From the NCBI GenBank assembly GCA_026168455.1, contig CM047427.1, forward strand, positions 38,816,905 to 38,880,904: 64,000 nt of DNA, read 5' to 3'. Made by a program: the position numbers and the translations under genes. The stretch is from Theocolax elegans (Eukaryota > Arthropoda > Insecta > Hymenoptera > Cerocephalidae). The notes below the pieces were generated by a model that worked only from the letters and a program-made list of their open reading frames with translations, did no database searches and had not been told where the DNA came from. Shown one piece after another: positions 10,491-23,361 of this stretch (its first letter is position 1; each line of letters begins with the position of its first letter).

Positions 10491-11556
10491 CACTCTCCCT
10501 GGTGAGTCTACATGTCGTGTTGTGTATAGCTCCCGATATTTAGCGTAAAACACATTACTTAAATTTCCTTGTGGGAGTTTATCTCTGCATTACAGCAAAC
10601 CCAGGGTGGTTGAAAGGTTTTGATTATTTCACCGCACGACGATCGCCATACACTCATCCATTTATCGCTGTCAATACCGTCACCCTGACCAACTGGAGAG
10701 ACTTTTTAAATTAATGATGAATTTTGTCGGTCTTGCTGAGCTAACGTCTAACGACTCTTTTTTTTTTTTTTTAACAACTGGAGAGACTGTTTAATAAAGC
10801 TGCTTACTGTAACGCTTGCATCTCTAATCATTGCCAACTATTTGCAAAGACCGCCTTAATGACGTATCTGTGACTCATCGGTGACGTTTACTGAGTGTTG
10901 TGTATGCGTCTCTTTACTGTCTACAGTGCAATACTTTATATAATCGCTTCGGTACAATCTCCATCTAGTATATCGTGCCAAAAAAGGAGATGCGTTGACA
11001 GTTTTTATCCTATGATAATGTTAAAATTGTAATTTTATATTTTATTAACGTAATACGCTTTGAAACTTTTTAGATCACACAACAAAGCGCAAATTATTGG
11101 TTATACAGCCTCGTGGCATTATTTACATCGTGAGCATTAATTTCGAAATTCTGCCAATAGGTGGCGACACAATGATCGTTATTGATCGTTTATCATCAGA
11201 TGCATGTCTTGGGTTCATTATAACTTATGTTTATATACTTTGTTTTATACGTATAGGTCAAAATTTTTTAATTTTAATTTTAATTTAAGCGAGTGTATTG
11301 TTATACTTATTTATACAGAGCGTATTTATACATTTATAGTAGTGTCTTTTGTATTTATAACGTCGAATCCTCAACGTTTTATTTATTCATTAGTCTTTAT
11401 CTAATTGTTTATTTATGTTCTGAGACGCTTCATGGTGCACTGGCATTATTAGTGATATTATTCGTCTTTGATTTGTAAATTGCATTCCACAAGTCTTGTC
11501 ATATTGCTTTATTTATTTGATAGAAAAATTTTGGTTGTTTATTACGCTACAACTAA
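10491..11556. other. No gene seen; probable 5' region of the next CR1-like element
   Basis: An AT-rich stretch between the tail of one CR1-like element and the ORF1 of the next. It includes a T-run at about 10758-10772. Part of it, ending at 11556, is probably the 5' UTR of the plus-strand element whose ORF1 starts at 11557. I cannot place the exact 5' end, and the short open frames here have no recognisable content. Confidence 0.4.
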
Positions 11557-12653
11557 ATGTCTTCTAATTGTAAATTAAATCATAAAACTGGTACTATTAA
11601 GTGTTATCGCTGCACCCAAAGCATAGCCACGGTAATCCGAGTCTGTGGTACGTGCAATAGAATTTTTCACCCACGCTGTGTTAAAATTTATTTAAAAAAT
11701 AAACCATCCGATTATTGTTGTAAAGCTAATTTAGGTGAGCCAATTCGTAAAATTCATTATTTGAGCGCTAATGTTAATAATTCAATCTCACGCTCGTCGT
11801 CTATAGCTCGCCATTCTTCTTTCGCCGTGGCTCGCGATATTGTCAACGATTCTCAATTCAATTTACACGAGTCACCTGATGTTTCTAATTTAGTGAATTC
11901 TTATCGTGTTAACTTCTCACTCGTGACTATGGGTCTTCCACCATATTGGGATTCACTAACTACATCCCAACAGATCGCTTTTGCGATTATGAATGCAAAG
12001 CAGAATACCACCAATTGAGCGGGCGTCTTGACAATATCGACGATAAATTCGCTTCACATAATAAAAAATTAACAGCTTTAGAAACAGAAAACGCCTTGTT
12101 ACGTGCAGAAATTAAACAAACTAAAGATTTATATGTGCAAGCAGTACCAAATACGCAATTGAAAGTAACAGGCATACCCAGTATTTGTTCATCTCCGTTC
12201 ATTGATATAGCCAAAAGTATTTTGCATGTATTAAAATTAGATCATCTTGCAGGCGATATACTTGACTCGCGTCCTTTCAATCGTTTTGGTTCCAATCAAA
12301 CATTCTCAAATTGCGCTTAATTTAGTCAAGGTCGTTCGACAAATGTAAAATCTTTTATAATTGGATTAAAGTCTTCTGAAGTACGCAACTATATACTCGA
12401 AATGAAGCGCAAACTAGGTGTTAAGTATGGCGATCTTGCTCTCAACAATAACGGCAACTTTAACTCACAAATTAATTTATTTGAAATGCTCCCGCCGGCT
12501 TTGCACGAATTAAGATTATTGGCAAAAAATAAATTAGAGCCACTTAATTATAAATACATCTGGACTAGGGATACTAAACTATTTGTTAGAAAGGATGATA
12601 ATTCAGAGCGTGTTCAGATCACCACTGTATCCGATCTTGATCAACTACAATGA
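11557..12653 (+). pseudogene. CR1/L2-like ORF1 with PHD-type finger and FP-like C-terminal domain
   Basis: Three open pieces in different frames (11557-12018, about 11990-12320 and 12402-12653) read as one ORF1. The first 60 residues carry a PHD-like zinc finger: CYRC, CGTC, FHPRCV and a final CC. The middle has a coiled-coil-like stretch rich in Leu, Glu and Lys (about 12040-12130). The third piece (LPPALHELRLLAKNKLEPLNY with YIWTRDTKLFVRK) resembles the FP-type domain that many insect and other animal retroelement ORF1s share. The start MSSNCKL is the first ATG of the open frame. Such ORF1 proteins are thought to bind nucleic acid in the element RNP. Frameshifts near 12000 and 12320 make it a pseudogene. 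Confidence 0.65.
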
Positions 12654-12664
12654 CTCGCAAAGGA

Positions 12665-14674
12665 AACTAAATTCTTCGTGTCGCTCAAGTGAATGCAAAT
12701 TCATTATTAGATCATCACGCTCAACTTGAGGCCCTTATTACTTCCGAAGATATAGGTATTTAATCGATTTCCTTGGTTCACTCACGCACTCAAGATCAAG
12801 TGCCGCCAACGTGATAAATTATATCAATTAGCTAAAAGGCGCAATGACCAAGTGTTGTTCGATGCTTTTAGAACATCTCCTAAATTATTAAAAAAGGAAA
12901 TTAAAGTGGCTCTTATGAGCAAGTATTGAGTGTTATTACTGATCAAACGCATTGTTGGAGTTTTTTGAAGAAATTAGGCATCCTTAAGGACTCGTTTGAT
13001 TCACCGCTTAAATATTTTTCGTGAATTGGCGCACCATTTCTCGCAGGTTTCTTGCCGTCATCCGGAGTGCAGTCTAGACCAATTGCAGGAAATATTACAG
13101 ATGCCTAATAATAGTTATTATCTGCCCTTCTCTCTCGTCCAAGTAACCACTAAACAAGTATTAAATGCTTGCTTATTATGCTTGCCTAAAACTAGGAGTC
13201 GTAGCTCAGACGGTCTTTCTTTGATTTATTTTAAGGATGCATTACAGGCAATTGCTCCTATATTTACTCATCTGTACAATTTGTCGATCTCTACAAACTA
13301 CTATCCATCTATTTGGAAACAATCATCAATCGTTCCTATCAGCAAAATTCCTAAACCATTGTCACCTTCAGATACGAGACCAATAGCAAATTTGCCTCAT
13401 TTCGCCAAAGTTTTCGATAAGCTAGTTACTAACCAAATTACAACTCACCTTGAAGGGAATAATATGCTTTCTCATTTTTAATCAGGTTTCCGCAGCTCTT
13501 TCAGCACTCAAACTGCCCTTATCAAGGTCACAGATGACATAAGATTGGCAATTGACAGAGGCATGATCACGTTCTTGTTGCTATTTGATTTTAAGAAGGC
13601 TTTCGATGCGATTGATCATAGTAAATTATTAAAAATGCTCAAAATGCTGAATTTCTCTAATAATACCATACAACGGTTTCACTCATACCCAACAGATCGC
13701 TCTCTAGTCATAGCCAACTCAGAGGGTATTGCATCTTCATCTCACGCTACGACATCAGGTGTACCACAAGGTTCTACCTCTGGCCCGATCATCTTTTTGA
13801 TTTTTATAAATTTGATCATTGATGTTTTGTCTCACACACATAGTATGTTGTTTGCCGATGATCTACAGATTGTCACACTGTCATCAACAAACTAATACAG
13901 GATAGCACGAACATAGTTCACTGGGCAAATTCACATGGGTTGGATATTAATTTTAATAAAACTAAGGCACTTATGATAGGATCAGTTCAACAACTCAGGT
14001 TTATTTCTCGCGACACTTTACAACCTATTGTCATTGGCGGTAATACTATAGACTTAGTTCATTCGGTGCGTAATCTAGGCTTGGTAATTAGCGATAAACT
14101 CAATTGAAACCCGCACATATCAAATATTATATCGAGGGTGCATTTTATTTTACATAACCTTCGAAATCGGGGAAATTTTCTTACGTAAGCAACTGATTAA
14201 TATACTCGTTCTACCTCATTTCGACTATGCTTGTGTGGTGTATAATGATCTCTCAGATTACTTGAATTTGAAATTGGAACGCCTCTTAAATGTGTGAGTG
14301 CGTTTTATTTTCCGTCTCAGGAAAGATGCTAGACTTGCAGATTATTATAGAAAATTAAACTGGTTATCTGGAAAATACGCCGCATGTATTTCATAGGATT
14401 ATTAACATACCAAGTACTAACAACTAATAGACCTGAATATTTATTTGCACTACTTCTACCACCAAACAGTGATATTCGACGATCAGAGCGTAATAACTAC
14501 TCGTCTTTTAATAGACCAATAGCGCACACTAATACATGCGTCAACTCGTTTACTTTGCAAGCTATGATCTTCTGGGACTCTCTGCCCACTAATATTCATT
14601 TAAGTACCAATGTAAATATTTTTAAGAATAGATTAAGAAGTTATTTAATCGATGGTAACCATATTGATGAATGA
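12665..14674 (+). pseudogene. CR1/L2-like ORF2 (endonuclease remnant and reverse transcriptase)
   Basis: The frame begins just after ORF1 with LRVAQVNANSL (endonuclease N-terminus, about 12673). It then jumps near 12765 to the endonuclease-RT linker (KIKCRQRDKLYQLAKRRND), so most of the endonuclease is deleted. RT blocks are visible: KTRSRSSDGLSL, WKQSSIVPISKIPKP, ANLPHFAKVFDKL (12996-13481), then after an in-frame TAA at about 13479-13481 SGFRSSFSTQTAL, LLFDFKKAFDAID (motif A), TSGVPQGSTSGPIIF (motif B) and MLFADDLQIV (FADD, about 13845-13875). Further frameshifts follow, and the tail FTLQAMIFWDSLPTNI ends at 14674. Catalytic residues of the palm survive, but the gene is dead. Confidence 0.7.
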
Positions 14675-14890
14675 TGATTTGATAACTCTATGCGTTTATA
14701 TGTATTTATATGGGTTTATTTAAACCCAATTAGCGTGTCTTATATTTTTTTGTAATATTATATATTGTTATTTGATTGCGTACTCTGTATTAAATTGTAT
14801 TCTATTACATTTTCTTGCCTTACGGTCGTAATCGACTTAGGCATCAATAAATCTTTAAAATCAAAATCTCTCTCTTTCTCAAACCTCAAC
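14675..14890 (+). other. 3' UTR and tail of the CR1/L2-like element
   Basis: An AT-rich 3' UTR ending in a small stem-loop (GTCG-TAAT-CGAC, about 14826-14837), then TTAGGCATCAATAAA and loosely repeated ATCTTTAAAATCAAAATCTC units to about 14880. The order stem-loop, AGGC, AATAAA and short repeats matches the ends at 10446-10490 and, on the minus strand, 59904-59980. Confidence 0.55.
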
Positions 14891-15030
14891 CCGCTCACGA
14901 ATTTCGCCGCGCGCGCGCGAAAAGATGTCCGACACTTTATTTTAATTTAAAAATCGGCGAGGACGAAACCGTACGTCCTGTTCTCAACATCATTTTAGTA
15001 TTAAATAATAACAATTCTTGTGTTATCCAG

Positions 15031-17424
15031 TTAAGCGGGTATCCTGCTTTGGAAGGCCTAAAAAACCGTTTTTTAGGGAATTTTTTTAAGATAGAAAAAA
15101 ATGACCAACTCCAGAGAACTTTCAGGAATATTTTATTATATAATTGAACATTATAAAAAAATTTTTTTAAAGAAAAATATCAAAATGCAGCTGATTATTA
15201 GGCACATTTGTTGGGCAATCCGTAATCCGAGTCTTCTATTGGCGGGAGTGATAGAGCTCTTAATCTTGATCTAAAACAGAAAGCCAAAAAAAAATTTCAT
15301 TTTCATATATGTATTTTCTATTTGAGCCAAGAAAAATCCGAAGTAATTGTGAAATTTGAAATTTTTTCCGAATTTGAAGCAAAAAGTGCTTTTTACGAGA
15401 AAAAAAATCTCTTCAATGTGCTGAAAAAGTCTTTTAGAAATTTATTTTCAAAAACCTTTTTGGTTCATATTGAAGAGTAGATAAAACAGAAGCTAAAAAA
15501 CTTTGGATCGTTACGATAGCTTATTTTTTTTTTTGCAAACAGGCCCGCCAGTTTAAAAAAAGTGGAAAAACGAAAACTCGAGAAAAAGCGCTTTAAAGTG
15601 TATGATCTGGAAAAATGTTTATTTTCCACTACTTACGGCAATAATTCGCTAATCAGCTATTCCTGCGCTATACAATAGACCTTCAGCTTCCTCACAAAAC
15701 TCATTTTGTTGAAGTTGTTCAAGTCTACGGACCGTACGAGCTTCCTTACTGGAAAGAGACGAACGTCGTATTTCTCGTTCAATCCGTTGTATGTCGACAT
15801 TATCCGCAAACATTTTACATTGCTGGCCAATTTTCAAATTGAGTAATTGTATGGTATGCAGAACTGCTGAAATCCTTCATTGAACATTCCTGCAGCCATA
15901 TACGCAGCAATTTCTACGATTTTTGTCCAGAATTGAGATGTTTCGGAGTTATGCGCCAGACAGTGGAGTTGAACGATTCGTTCGAATTTTGCGTGTGTCC
16001 ACCTAAGCATCGCGTCATGAGATCGTCATTCGAAAGTTCATCGTAGATTGGATGAATATGTTCCTCCACTTTTTCGTCAATCAATCAAGCAGAATGTTTG
16101 AAGTATGCAAGACGATTCGTAGCTTCGGCTTTGCGCCATTCACACCAGCTGTCAGTGCCTGTCGGACAATTCTCGTGACGAGGAGATTCATCAGTTGAAC
16201 AGTAATGATCCAGCGTTGCCATCACAGCCTTTTTCATATCTTGGACAGAATGAATATTCCTTCGACTTGCTAAACCATAATATATTGTCAACTTTTTGAT
16301 GAGACTCTCTGTTAGACGCTTTTTTCCTCCAAGCTTCCTTCCTTTTATTTCGGAGTCGAGTACCCATGCGCTTTTGAACATGTCCCAGGCACTCATTTTT
16401 TGTCACAGAGTAATCATCACCATATGGATTCATTTTTACAATTGAAAGTATTCGAATCACCGTCGCCGGTGTAATTCGTATACGTTACTCCAAAATTTTC
16501 AACAGATCTCAAAAACATCTCCACGATTGAATCTACCTCCATCTTCCCTGCTGAACCATGGTGATTTGAAGAGAATGATTCTTTATGATCATTATACCAT
16601 TCTTCAAATTTTTCTTCGTCTAATATATTCTTCTGTAAAGCATATGAATGACAATATGCACTTTTTACAATAAGGTCGACTACTTTGCCAGAGTAATATG
16701 CAATAAGCGTTGCAACACCAAACAATTAAGTAAAACCTCGTTTTTCCAGGAGCCATTGCCAGAAACTTTCAATCAGTCAGCAGATCTATCATGTTCTATA
16801 TTTTATTCTTTCTCTTCTTTGACAGCTTTTTCACAAACGCTTTTGAACATTGATTTGGACGCTGTATATAAATGCTGCACAATTTGATCATACGTTGATT
16901 TTTCTAAACCTTGACATATATCCATAAGTCCACAAAACACATTGATACCTTCTCGTCCAACACCGAAAAGCCTCATAACAAAAACAATTCGTCTATTTAT
17001 TTCGAATCCAATGTTTATAAACGGTCCTGAATTTATTTCTCTATGACCACACATACACGATAATACAATTTTGAAACCTAAACCTCAATCAACTCTATAG
17101 GAAGCAGGTACACACAGATTATATACCGATGACACATACTAAGATTCAAAAGACGCTTCTATGAAAGCAAAATATTATTTCGAACAGCTAGTGAACCTTT
17201 TCAGGTATATAGTTTCGAGTTTAGAGACGAGGAGCGCGCGCGTTTCAGTCTGACCGAGCACTGGCACTTGCTCGATGCCCCGTTGCGTTTAGTGCTGTAT
17301 CTTCGGAAATACTACTATTCCGACTCTATAACTTCGGATATATGTTCTTATACATATAAGGAATATATCTAAGCAATAAAAAAAATCGATTTTTTGAACG
17401 TTCTAAATCAGGATACCCCCTTAA
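15031..17424 (-). mobile_element. TTAA-flanked DNA transposon with Mutator-like-domain (Kolobok-type) transposase
   Basis: An element of about 2.39 kb (15035-17420) flanked by TTAA on both sides (15031-15034 and 17421-17424). The ends are inverted: GSGGGTATCCTG at the left, and GGATACCCCC read at the right, extending imperfectly inward. TTAA duplication is known for piggyBac and Kolobok. The transposase fits the domain family labelled Mutator-like that occurs in Kolobok-type animal elements, so Kolobok is my best guess. The left TIR has a C where the sister copy at 46128 has a G. The transposase gene is on the minus strand and broken. Confidence 0.7.
15649..17054 (-). pseudogene. Kolobok/Mutator-like-domain transposase, frameshifted
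   Basis: Fragments in several frames align end to end with the plus-strand relic at 56182-57784. In protein order: INSGPFINIGFEINRRIVF (17054 down), then IAYYSGKVVDLIVKSAYC, NHHGSAGKMEVDSIVEMFLRS and a GDGDSNTF block (16725-16417). Next come PYGDDYSVTKNECLGHVQKRMG (16440-16370), KKLTIYYGLASRRN (16396-16085), and the C-terminal KIGQQCKMFADNVDIQRIERE (15837-15649). The GSAGKMEV and GDGDS blocks are hallmarks of this transposase domain and probably include catalytic acidic residues. Stops and frameshifts separate the pieces, so this copy cannot make transposase. Confidence 0.65.
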
Positions 17425-18318
17425 ATCAGGCTTAAACATGCTTTTCGGTTAGTTGAAAACTATTATGTCTGCATAAGAATAAGTAAAATTGATTATGTAA
17501 GTATTTAAAATTTAGATAGAATATATTAAATTTTAGTGTTACAAGTACTAACAGCTGCTTTTAAAGATTAAAAGGTTCAGTACAGAAATTTTATACTTCA
17601 TACTTATACATTGATTATTACTCGTAACATATGTACGAATTTTTACCGAATTTATTTTATTATTTTACGTCTAATTTTAAATTTGAAGTATTTTGCGGCC
17701 ATCAGTTTGGTCCGACATCCCAACAATTCGAGTCCGTCATATATTTCCTTCACATTCTCATACATGCACATATATAGATATGGGTACAACTACTCATACC
17801 CATATCCACTTTTATTCTATAATATATCCTGCATAAGTTCCATCACATATACATACAGGGTGGAATACGCATGGTCTAGGTCGCCAATGTCACTGCTATT
17901 TCAGAAATGACTGAATTTTGACAGAATAGAATATGTCCCTCAAATATAAGTGAGTGGTAATATACTTTGTATGTGTAAATCCTAGCATATAAACATAGTG
18001 TGATATACTCCATCACACTGCACCTGCGGCTCTCACTTGACTCAATAAAATTTTTCAATAAGATTAAGATAAAATATATATTCAGGGTTTTTATCAATTT
18101 TATCTAGTACCAAAATTTAAAAATTTGTAAAGCAGCGGCGGCTGCGATGAAATTTTATTAATCTACATATATAGTTGATTCTTCAAATAAGTTGCATTTA
18201 GATTTTTTCATAATTTTAGCATAAAATATATTGAAAAATAAATATATAAAATTTCTACGCGTAGTTTTTAATTTTAAAGAAATACCCGTACACATCGGCA
18301 ACATATTGTCGACAGGAC
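17425..18318. other. AT-rich stretch without recognisable gene
   Basis: About 0.9 kb between the TTAA transposon and the TAA-flanked foldback element. It contains a few short open frames with low-complexity composition and no motif that I recognise. No tRNA, repeat array or element end was visible. Confidence 0.6.
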
Positions 18319-19000
18319 TAACAAGGGAAGTACATGACCTCCGGGAAACGGATCGTATCCTAACTTTGGTATGTCTTTTATAATATAAAAATATGAAGAA
18401 AGCCAAGTTATCTCTTGCCAATGGCCACTTTTACGGAAGCTATTCGACATCCAATAATAATAGCAGTAAAATTTACTTCCAATTCGATCGCTTATAACTC
18501 GGAAACAAATAAAGATAAACAATCGAACCAAAAACCAGAAGAAAGTTGAGTTCAAGTAGATATGGTTTGAAAAAAAGAAGCTCAAATTGCTTAATTTGAA
18601 GCAAAGTTATGAAGAAAATAAAAAATTGAAGAAATTTTAACCAAAATTTAATATGAAAAATTTATTGTTTCTTTTGGCCTAATAATCTTCAATTTCTTAT
18701 TTTCTTCATAACTTTGCTTCAAATTAAGCAATTTGAGCTTCTTTTTTTTCAAACCATATCTACTTGAACTCAACTTTTTTCTGGTTTTTAGTTTGATTGT
18801 TTATCTTTATTTGTTTCCGAGTTATAAGCAACCGAATTGGAAGTAATTTTTACTGCTATTATTATTGAATGTCGAATAACTTCCGTAAAAGTGGCCATTG
18901 GCAAGAGATAACTTGGCTTTCTTCATATTTTTATATTATAAAAGACATACCAAAGTTAGGATGAGATCCGTTTTCGGGAGGTCATGTACTTCCCTTGTAA
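18319..19000. mobile_element. Foldback element with TAA target duplication, copy 1 (676 bp)
   Basis: The sequence 18322-18997 folds back along nearly its whole length. The left end CAAGGGAAGTACATGACCTC is mirrored by GAGGTCATGTACTTCCCTTG at the right, and the arms stay complementary to a centre near 18660. TAA flanks both sides (18319-18321, 18998-19000). No transposase is encoded, so it is non-autonomous. A three-base TAA duplication suggests the PIF/Harbinger superfamily, but that is inference from the duplication alone. A diverged copy of almost equal length is at 53631-54307. Confidence 0.75.
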
Positions 19001-19134
19001 GTGGACTAGCCGGGACAACTGTGAATGGTAACGCAGTTGTGAAACTTCTGTTCCGCGCTCCCGGGATCGTGGGCTCACGCTGCGATACCTTCGCAAATTT
19101 GTATTTCTCATTTTTTAACCCGTACCCTGTTACA

Positions 19135-19138
<4 letters not shown>

Positions 19139-19184
<46 letters not shown>
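19139..19184. repeat. (TA)n microsatellite left of palindromic element
   Basis: About 46 bp of alternating TA, directly abutting the GGGAGATTCC end of the palindrome. The matching right-hand tract is 20043-20061. Confidence 0.9.
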
Positions 19185-19186
<2 letters not shown>

Positions 19187-20042
19187 GAGATTCCATGTGA
19201 AGTGATCCAGTTAAAAAATAGAATTTTGTTTTAATGTATGGAATCAGTAAAAAAACTACTTGAATAGAGTGTAACTAAATTTTTAGACCTGAATTTCAAT
19301 TAGTACCAGAGTTGTAGCCAATCAAAAATCGAATTTTTTGAATAAATTGACTTTTTGGCCATGTTTATCAGTTAATAACTCAAAATCTAACAATTTTTTC
19401 TTATATACATTAAATTTGAAAAAGTTTATTAATTTCAAGAAGAATCAGTTCAAATATTTCATTTATTTTATTTTAAAACTTTGAATATAGTTATAATCAA
19501 TAAAAACCTTTATAGTAAAAAAAAGGGTTGTACGATCAAAAATATTTTATCCATCCAAAAATCTAATTCATCGATGATTAATTACCTTCAAAATAATGCA
19601 AAGTTTGAGTGCGGCAGAGCATTTCAGACAAAGTTATGGTGTTTTTAGGCAAATTTCTTAAAAAAAGAGAGCGAAAGCATTTTTATGAAGAAAACAAACT
19701 AACCGTATACTTGCATTCAAACATTATGGCACTATTATTCCTCAATATTACTAAAATATACTATTTAATGTTAGTTACTGATACTTTTCAATCTCTAAGC
19801 TGCTTACAAACACAAAACAGTAGGTATAAGCAGTTATACCTGTTATATAATTGGATATAAATACCTGAAACTTTTTATAATTCCAATAAATCCAATTATA
19901 TAACAGGTATAACTAAAAGTATCAGACTTAAATAACAACTAAATAAAAGTATCAGTAACTAACAATAAATAGTATATTACAATATAATAGTGTATATAAT
20001 AAATTCTATTTTTTAACTGGATCACTTCACATGGAATCTCCC
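19185..20042. mobile_element. Palindromic element of the GGGAGATTCC family, copy 1 (858 bp, internally deleted)
   Basis: Starts GGGAGATTCCATGTGAAGTG and ends with its exact inverse, CACTTCACATGGAATCTCCC, set in (TA)n on both sides. The left arm (19185 to about 19860) matches copy 2 at 44017 closely. The right arm is mostly missing, because sequence jumps from the centre (about 19965) almost directly to the terminal 40 bp. That explains 858 bp against 1346 bp in copy 2. No transposase is present. Confidence 0.8.
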
Positions 20043-20096
20043 ATATATATATATATATATAGACTGCACTACCATTCGCAATTGTTCTGGCTAGTC

Positions 20097-21936
20097 GAGT
20101 CGACACTCGAAATCTGTACGCGTTATATCCTCCACCCAAACGCGACCTACTCGAAGGTTATCCTTGCTTGAACATTTGTTTCCTTTTCTCCCTAACGTAT
20201 TATAACGTAATTTATTATGCAAGAGCAACGAATAGAAAAAAGCGCCACAAGGTCACTCTGAGCACCGGCTGGCTCGTTGACGAATTTCGCGACTATTGTC
20301 AACGGGTATAGCCGTGCGTTTGCATCACCCCGCTTGAGACCCCAGAAACTCAAGCTCCTGTACGTCTAGTGCTTACACGTATACACACTGTGGAACCACA
20401 AATACAGGTTTTTCTCGTAAGTCGCACCTTCGCACTAGTGACGAAATCCCAGGGAAATCCTTCAGGAGTATGGTGGTGGGGATAGGAGTTTGTGACTGAC
20501 TTGGTCGAGGATGAGTCAGGCGAAGATAAATTTTTTCGTCTTTGCTGGCAAGTGGGTTATTGAGTTTGGCGCCGTTGAATTATAATAAAAAATTTAGATA
20601 ATATTATTACGATTATACAAAAGAAGCTTACTTGCGTATCTGATGCAATCGAGACTGTAGAATAGATTGAGTTGGCGGAAGCCTGCTCCAGATTCTCCTG
20701 GAGTTAGGCGAGAGTGAGTGACGTGGCCCCCAATTCCGAGAGTTCGATTTTTACCTCCTGCGTCAGTGGAGGAAGAGGATTGCCACTAGTGCGCCTCGAA
20801 GTCAAATTGTTTCGCTGAGCCTGTGTCGATCCATTGTCCAACATGCTATACGATTGATAATCTAACACGCTTAGTTTATCAGACACATGCCGTTAGCGGC
20901 TATACTATTCATCAGAGCAACTGCTGGTCATGTAAGATCTTACCCCAGACAGCAACCGCCGAGGTGTCTCACAGAGGCATGTTATCGAATGACGGGAAAC
21001 CTTACAGGCTTTTAAAAGTATTTCTCCCGACGTTTCCTAACGTAAGTTCGATACACTAAAATCGCACGAGAAGGCATTAAGAGTGTCCAGCTCCATCCCA
21101 AATCATGCCGGCTACACTAATCTCGAAAACCCCCTTGGCCGGACTCTTTAACAGTGTTCCGGCTCGGTGAATGCCGGAATGGGAACAGCGTACAAATGCC
21201 TTCGAACATTATTGTGGAGTTCAGCGTACCTTAAGGACTCAACTCTGTCTCTGGCAAAGCTAAAGCAGGAGATCAACTGAGGGGAAATTCCTTAGGAATA
21301 CGTTCTACACGCCTCGAAAGGGGCGAAACCAGCATTGTGTAGAAAGTTGTTTCGTGAAAATGATCCAGATAACTCGAGTTTATTCGGGTAGATAATAAAT
21401 TTCCGCCTATTGCCTAGCAAGTCAAGATGGGTCCACTACTGTGGGTAAAGGGCCTCGGCCGGAGTCATAGCAGCTTCCAAAAGCAAGGAACCTCCGAAGC
21501 ACAATGTAGGGTTGAACAACCAAAAACAGGTCGATTTCTTTAAGCAAGGGTTAGTAGGTTTGCTGAAGGCTCTCGAGAAGAATTTTATCACTCAGTTGAG
21601 AGTTGGACTCCTTATGGCAGTCTCCAAACTATCCGTTGCTAAGAACTCAGGTCTTCGAACGCTGAGCTCCTCACCCACCCGTAAGGGTGGATTTTTCCAT
21701 TTCTGGAGATTTTTTGAAAGGTAGCATAAAAGGATAGCAAGGAGACGGACCAAGAAACATGAGTAACTGAAACTGAACCAGTTTAGCACATGGAAATTTC
21801 GAAAAGCATGGAAAGATCGAAGGATACTACGTGTACCCTGTGGAGATTTTTGAACGCCACTAAGGAGAATCTCTATTCCATTCTAGTCGGATCCAAAGCC
21901 TGAGCGGTTTGCCAAGGCGAGTCTCTTCAAAGAAAG
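20097..21936. other. Unassigned region upstream of rearranged R1-clade pieces
   Basis: About 1.8 kb of moderate GC content. Open frames such as 20823-21059 and 21512-21724 have no recognisable domain. Its composition resembles the R1-clade sequence that follows, so it may be a decayed 5' UTR/ORF1 region of that element, but I see no motif to prove it. Confidence 0.35.
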
Positions 21937-22379
21937 TACCACAAAGAAATGATACCCGATTATGACGCTTAAAGGCAGGGAAGCATACCTAGCCTGAATC
22001 TTTTAAATAATAGAACTGCCAAATGCAGATAAACTTAAGATGCAATTAATCCTGTAAATAATAGAGAACCGGAGAGCGGCAATCAGTTGCGATCCGCTAG
22101 CGAACGCGAGATCGGCCAAATACCTTGTAAATTTAGAGATTTTTATAAGAGAGTATTCTACTATAATCAACTGATGGAACATGAAATAAAAAATGATTAT
22201 TCATCAGTGTACTATTTGAACCCATTGGATACGATTCAAATCAAACATAAAAACAAAAATCCGATGGGTAATGAAAAGATATGCACTAGACAAGATTCCA
22301 GATTAAGATCCCAAAGCAAAGGGTCGAAAGTAGTCACAAGTTGTATATAGTAGATATAAGATAGTAATAAGACCACGTT

Positions 22380-22905
22380 GGTGACAGGTCAAAACAGGAG
22401 TAGATTTGGCTTTAGTTCAAGAACCTTACTCCTTCAGAGGTTGTATTTCGGGAATTGGACTAAGCATTGGTACGATAGTAGGGACCAAGTCCGAGGAGAA
22501 ACCCTCGGCAGCTATATTATATAGCTCTGGTACCCTCACGTACACATAAATCTCCCAACTCTGCACTAGCTATTGCGTATGCTCAATGGTGAGCGGTCGC
22601 TTGGGCAACTTCTATGTGGTATCTTTATACTGCCAGTTCAGAGATCCCATAGGGAAATACCTGATACAGCTTAGACTCATTCTATCCGAGCTAAAAGACC
22701 AAAAGGTCCTTATAGCAATGGACGCGAATGCAAAGTCTACTTGGTGGGACTCGCCAACGAGAGATGGCAGAGGACACCTATTTAAGGACTTTATTCTCGA
22801 ACTCAAACTCACGATGGTGAACCGGCAGGGGCACTACTAACACTCGCGACCAGGAGCCTAAGCCACCTCATAAACGGATGGAAGGTAACGTGGTGACACA
22901 CCTCA
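22380..22905 (+). pseudogene. R1-clade endonuclease fragment, first copy
   Basis: The plus-strand translation gives VDLALVQEPYSFRG (endonuclease N-terminal motif with the EPY block), then VVSLYCQFRDPIGKY, and VLIAMDANAKSTWWDS (the DANA block of R1-type AP endonucleases) with DGRGHLFKDFI. It is broken by frameshifts, and the sequence moves at about 22880 to other parts of the element. The same stretch recurs at 24571-25090 with scattered single-base indels. Confidence 0.65.
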
Positions 22906-23361
22906 AGTGTAGAACCAAACTACTCGAACGCAGATGGTTCTACCAGAGGAAGAGAAACGGCACGTCTGAGACTAGATCACAAAAACTCACAAAACCTCGT
23001 AAGAAAAGCAAAGAGAGAATATAAGTCTGAAACAAGTAAGTCCAGAAAGAGGAGCTGGAGGAGCTACATCACACTCGAAGGCAACAAAGACGTATGGAGC
23101 CTTCCGTATCGAGTTGTATCGGGTAAAAAGAGCACCACCAAAGCCCTCAATACTGTTACAGGAACAAATGGATCGGCAACTACCTGGAGGGAAACTTGCG
23201 AAACTCTACTTCAGCAGTTAGTACCAGACGATGACAAATCAGGAGAGACAGATGCTCACCATGACATCCGACAGGCTTGCCTGGAGGAATACATCTCGAG
23301 TGAGGCAGCTCCTTTTACCCGGCTTGAAATAGTTCAAGCAATTCGAACGAACAAAAACGGA

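Larger units (their letters stand above)
19004..20096. repeat. Imperfect 35-bp inverted repeat bracketing a (TA)n tract and palindrome
   Basis: 19004-19038 and 20062-20096 are inverted complements over about 35 bp with roughly six mismatches (core GACTAGCCGGGACAACTGTG on the left). Between them lie about 100 bp of unique sequence, a (TA)n tract and the palindromic element 19185-20042. It may be an older foldback element whose AT-rich centre was the landing site, but I cannot show its ends. Confidence 0.45.
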
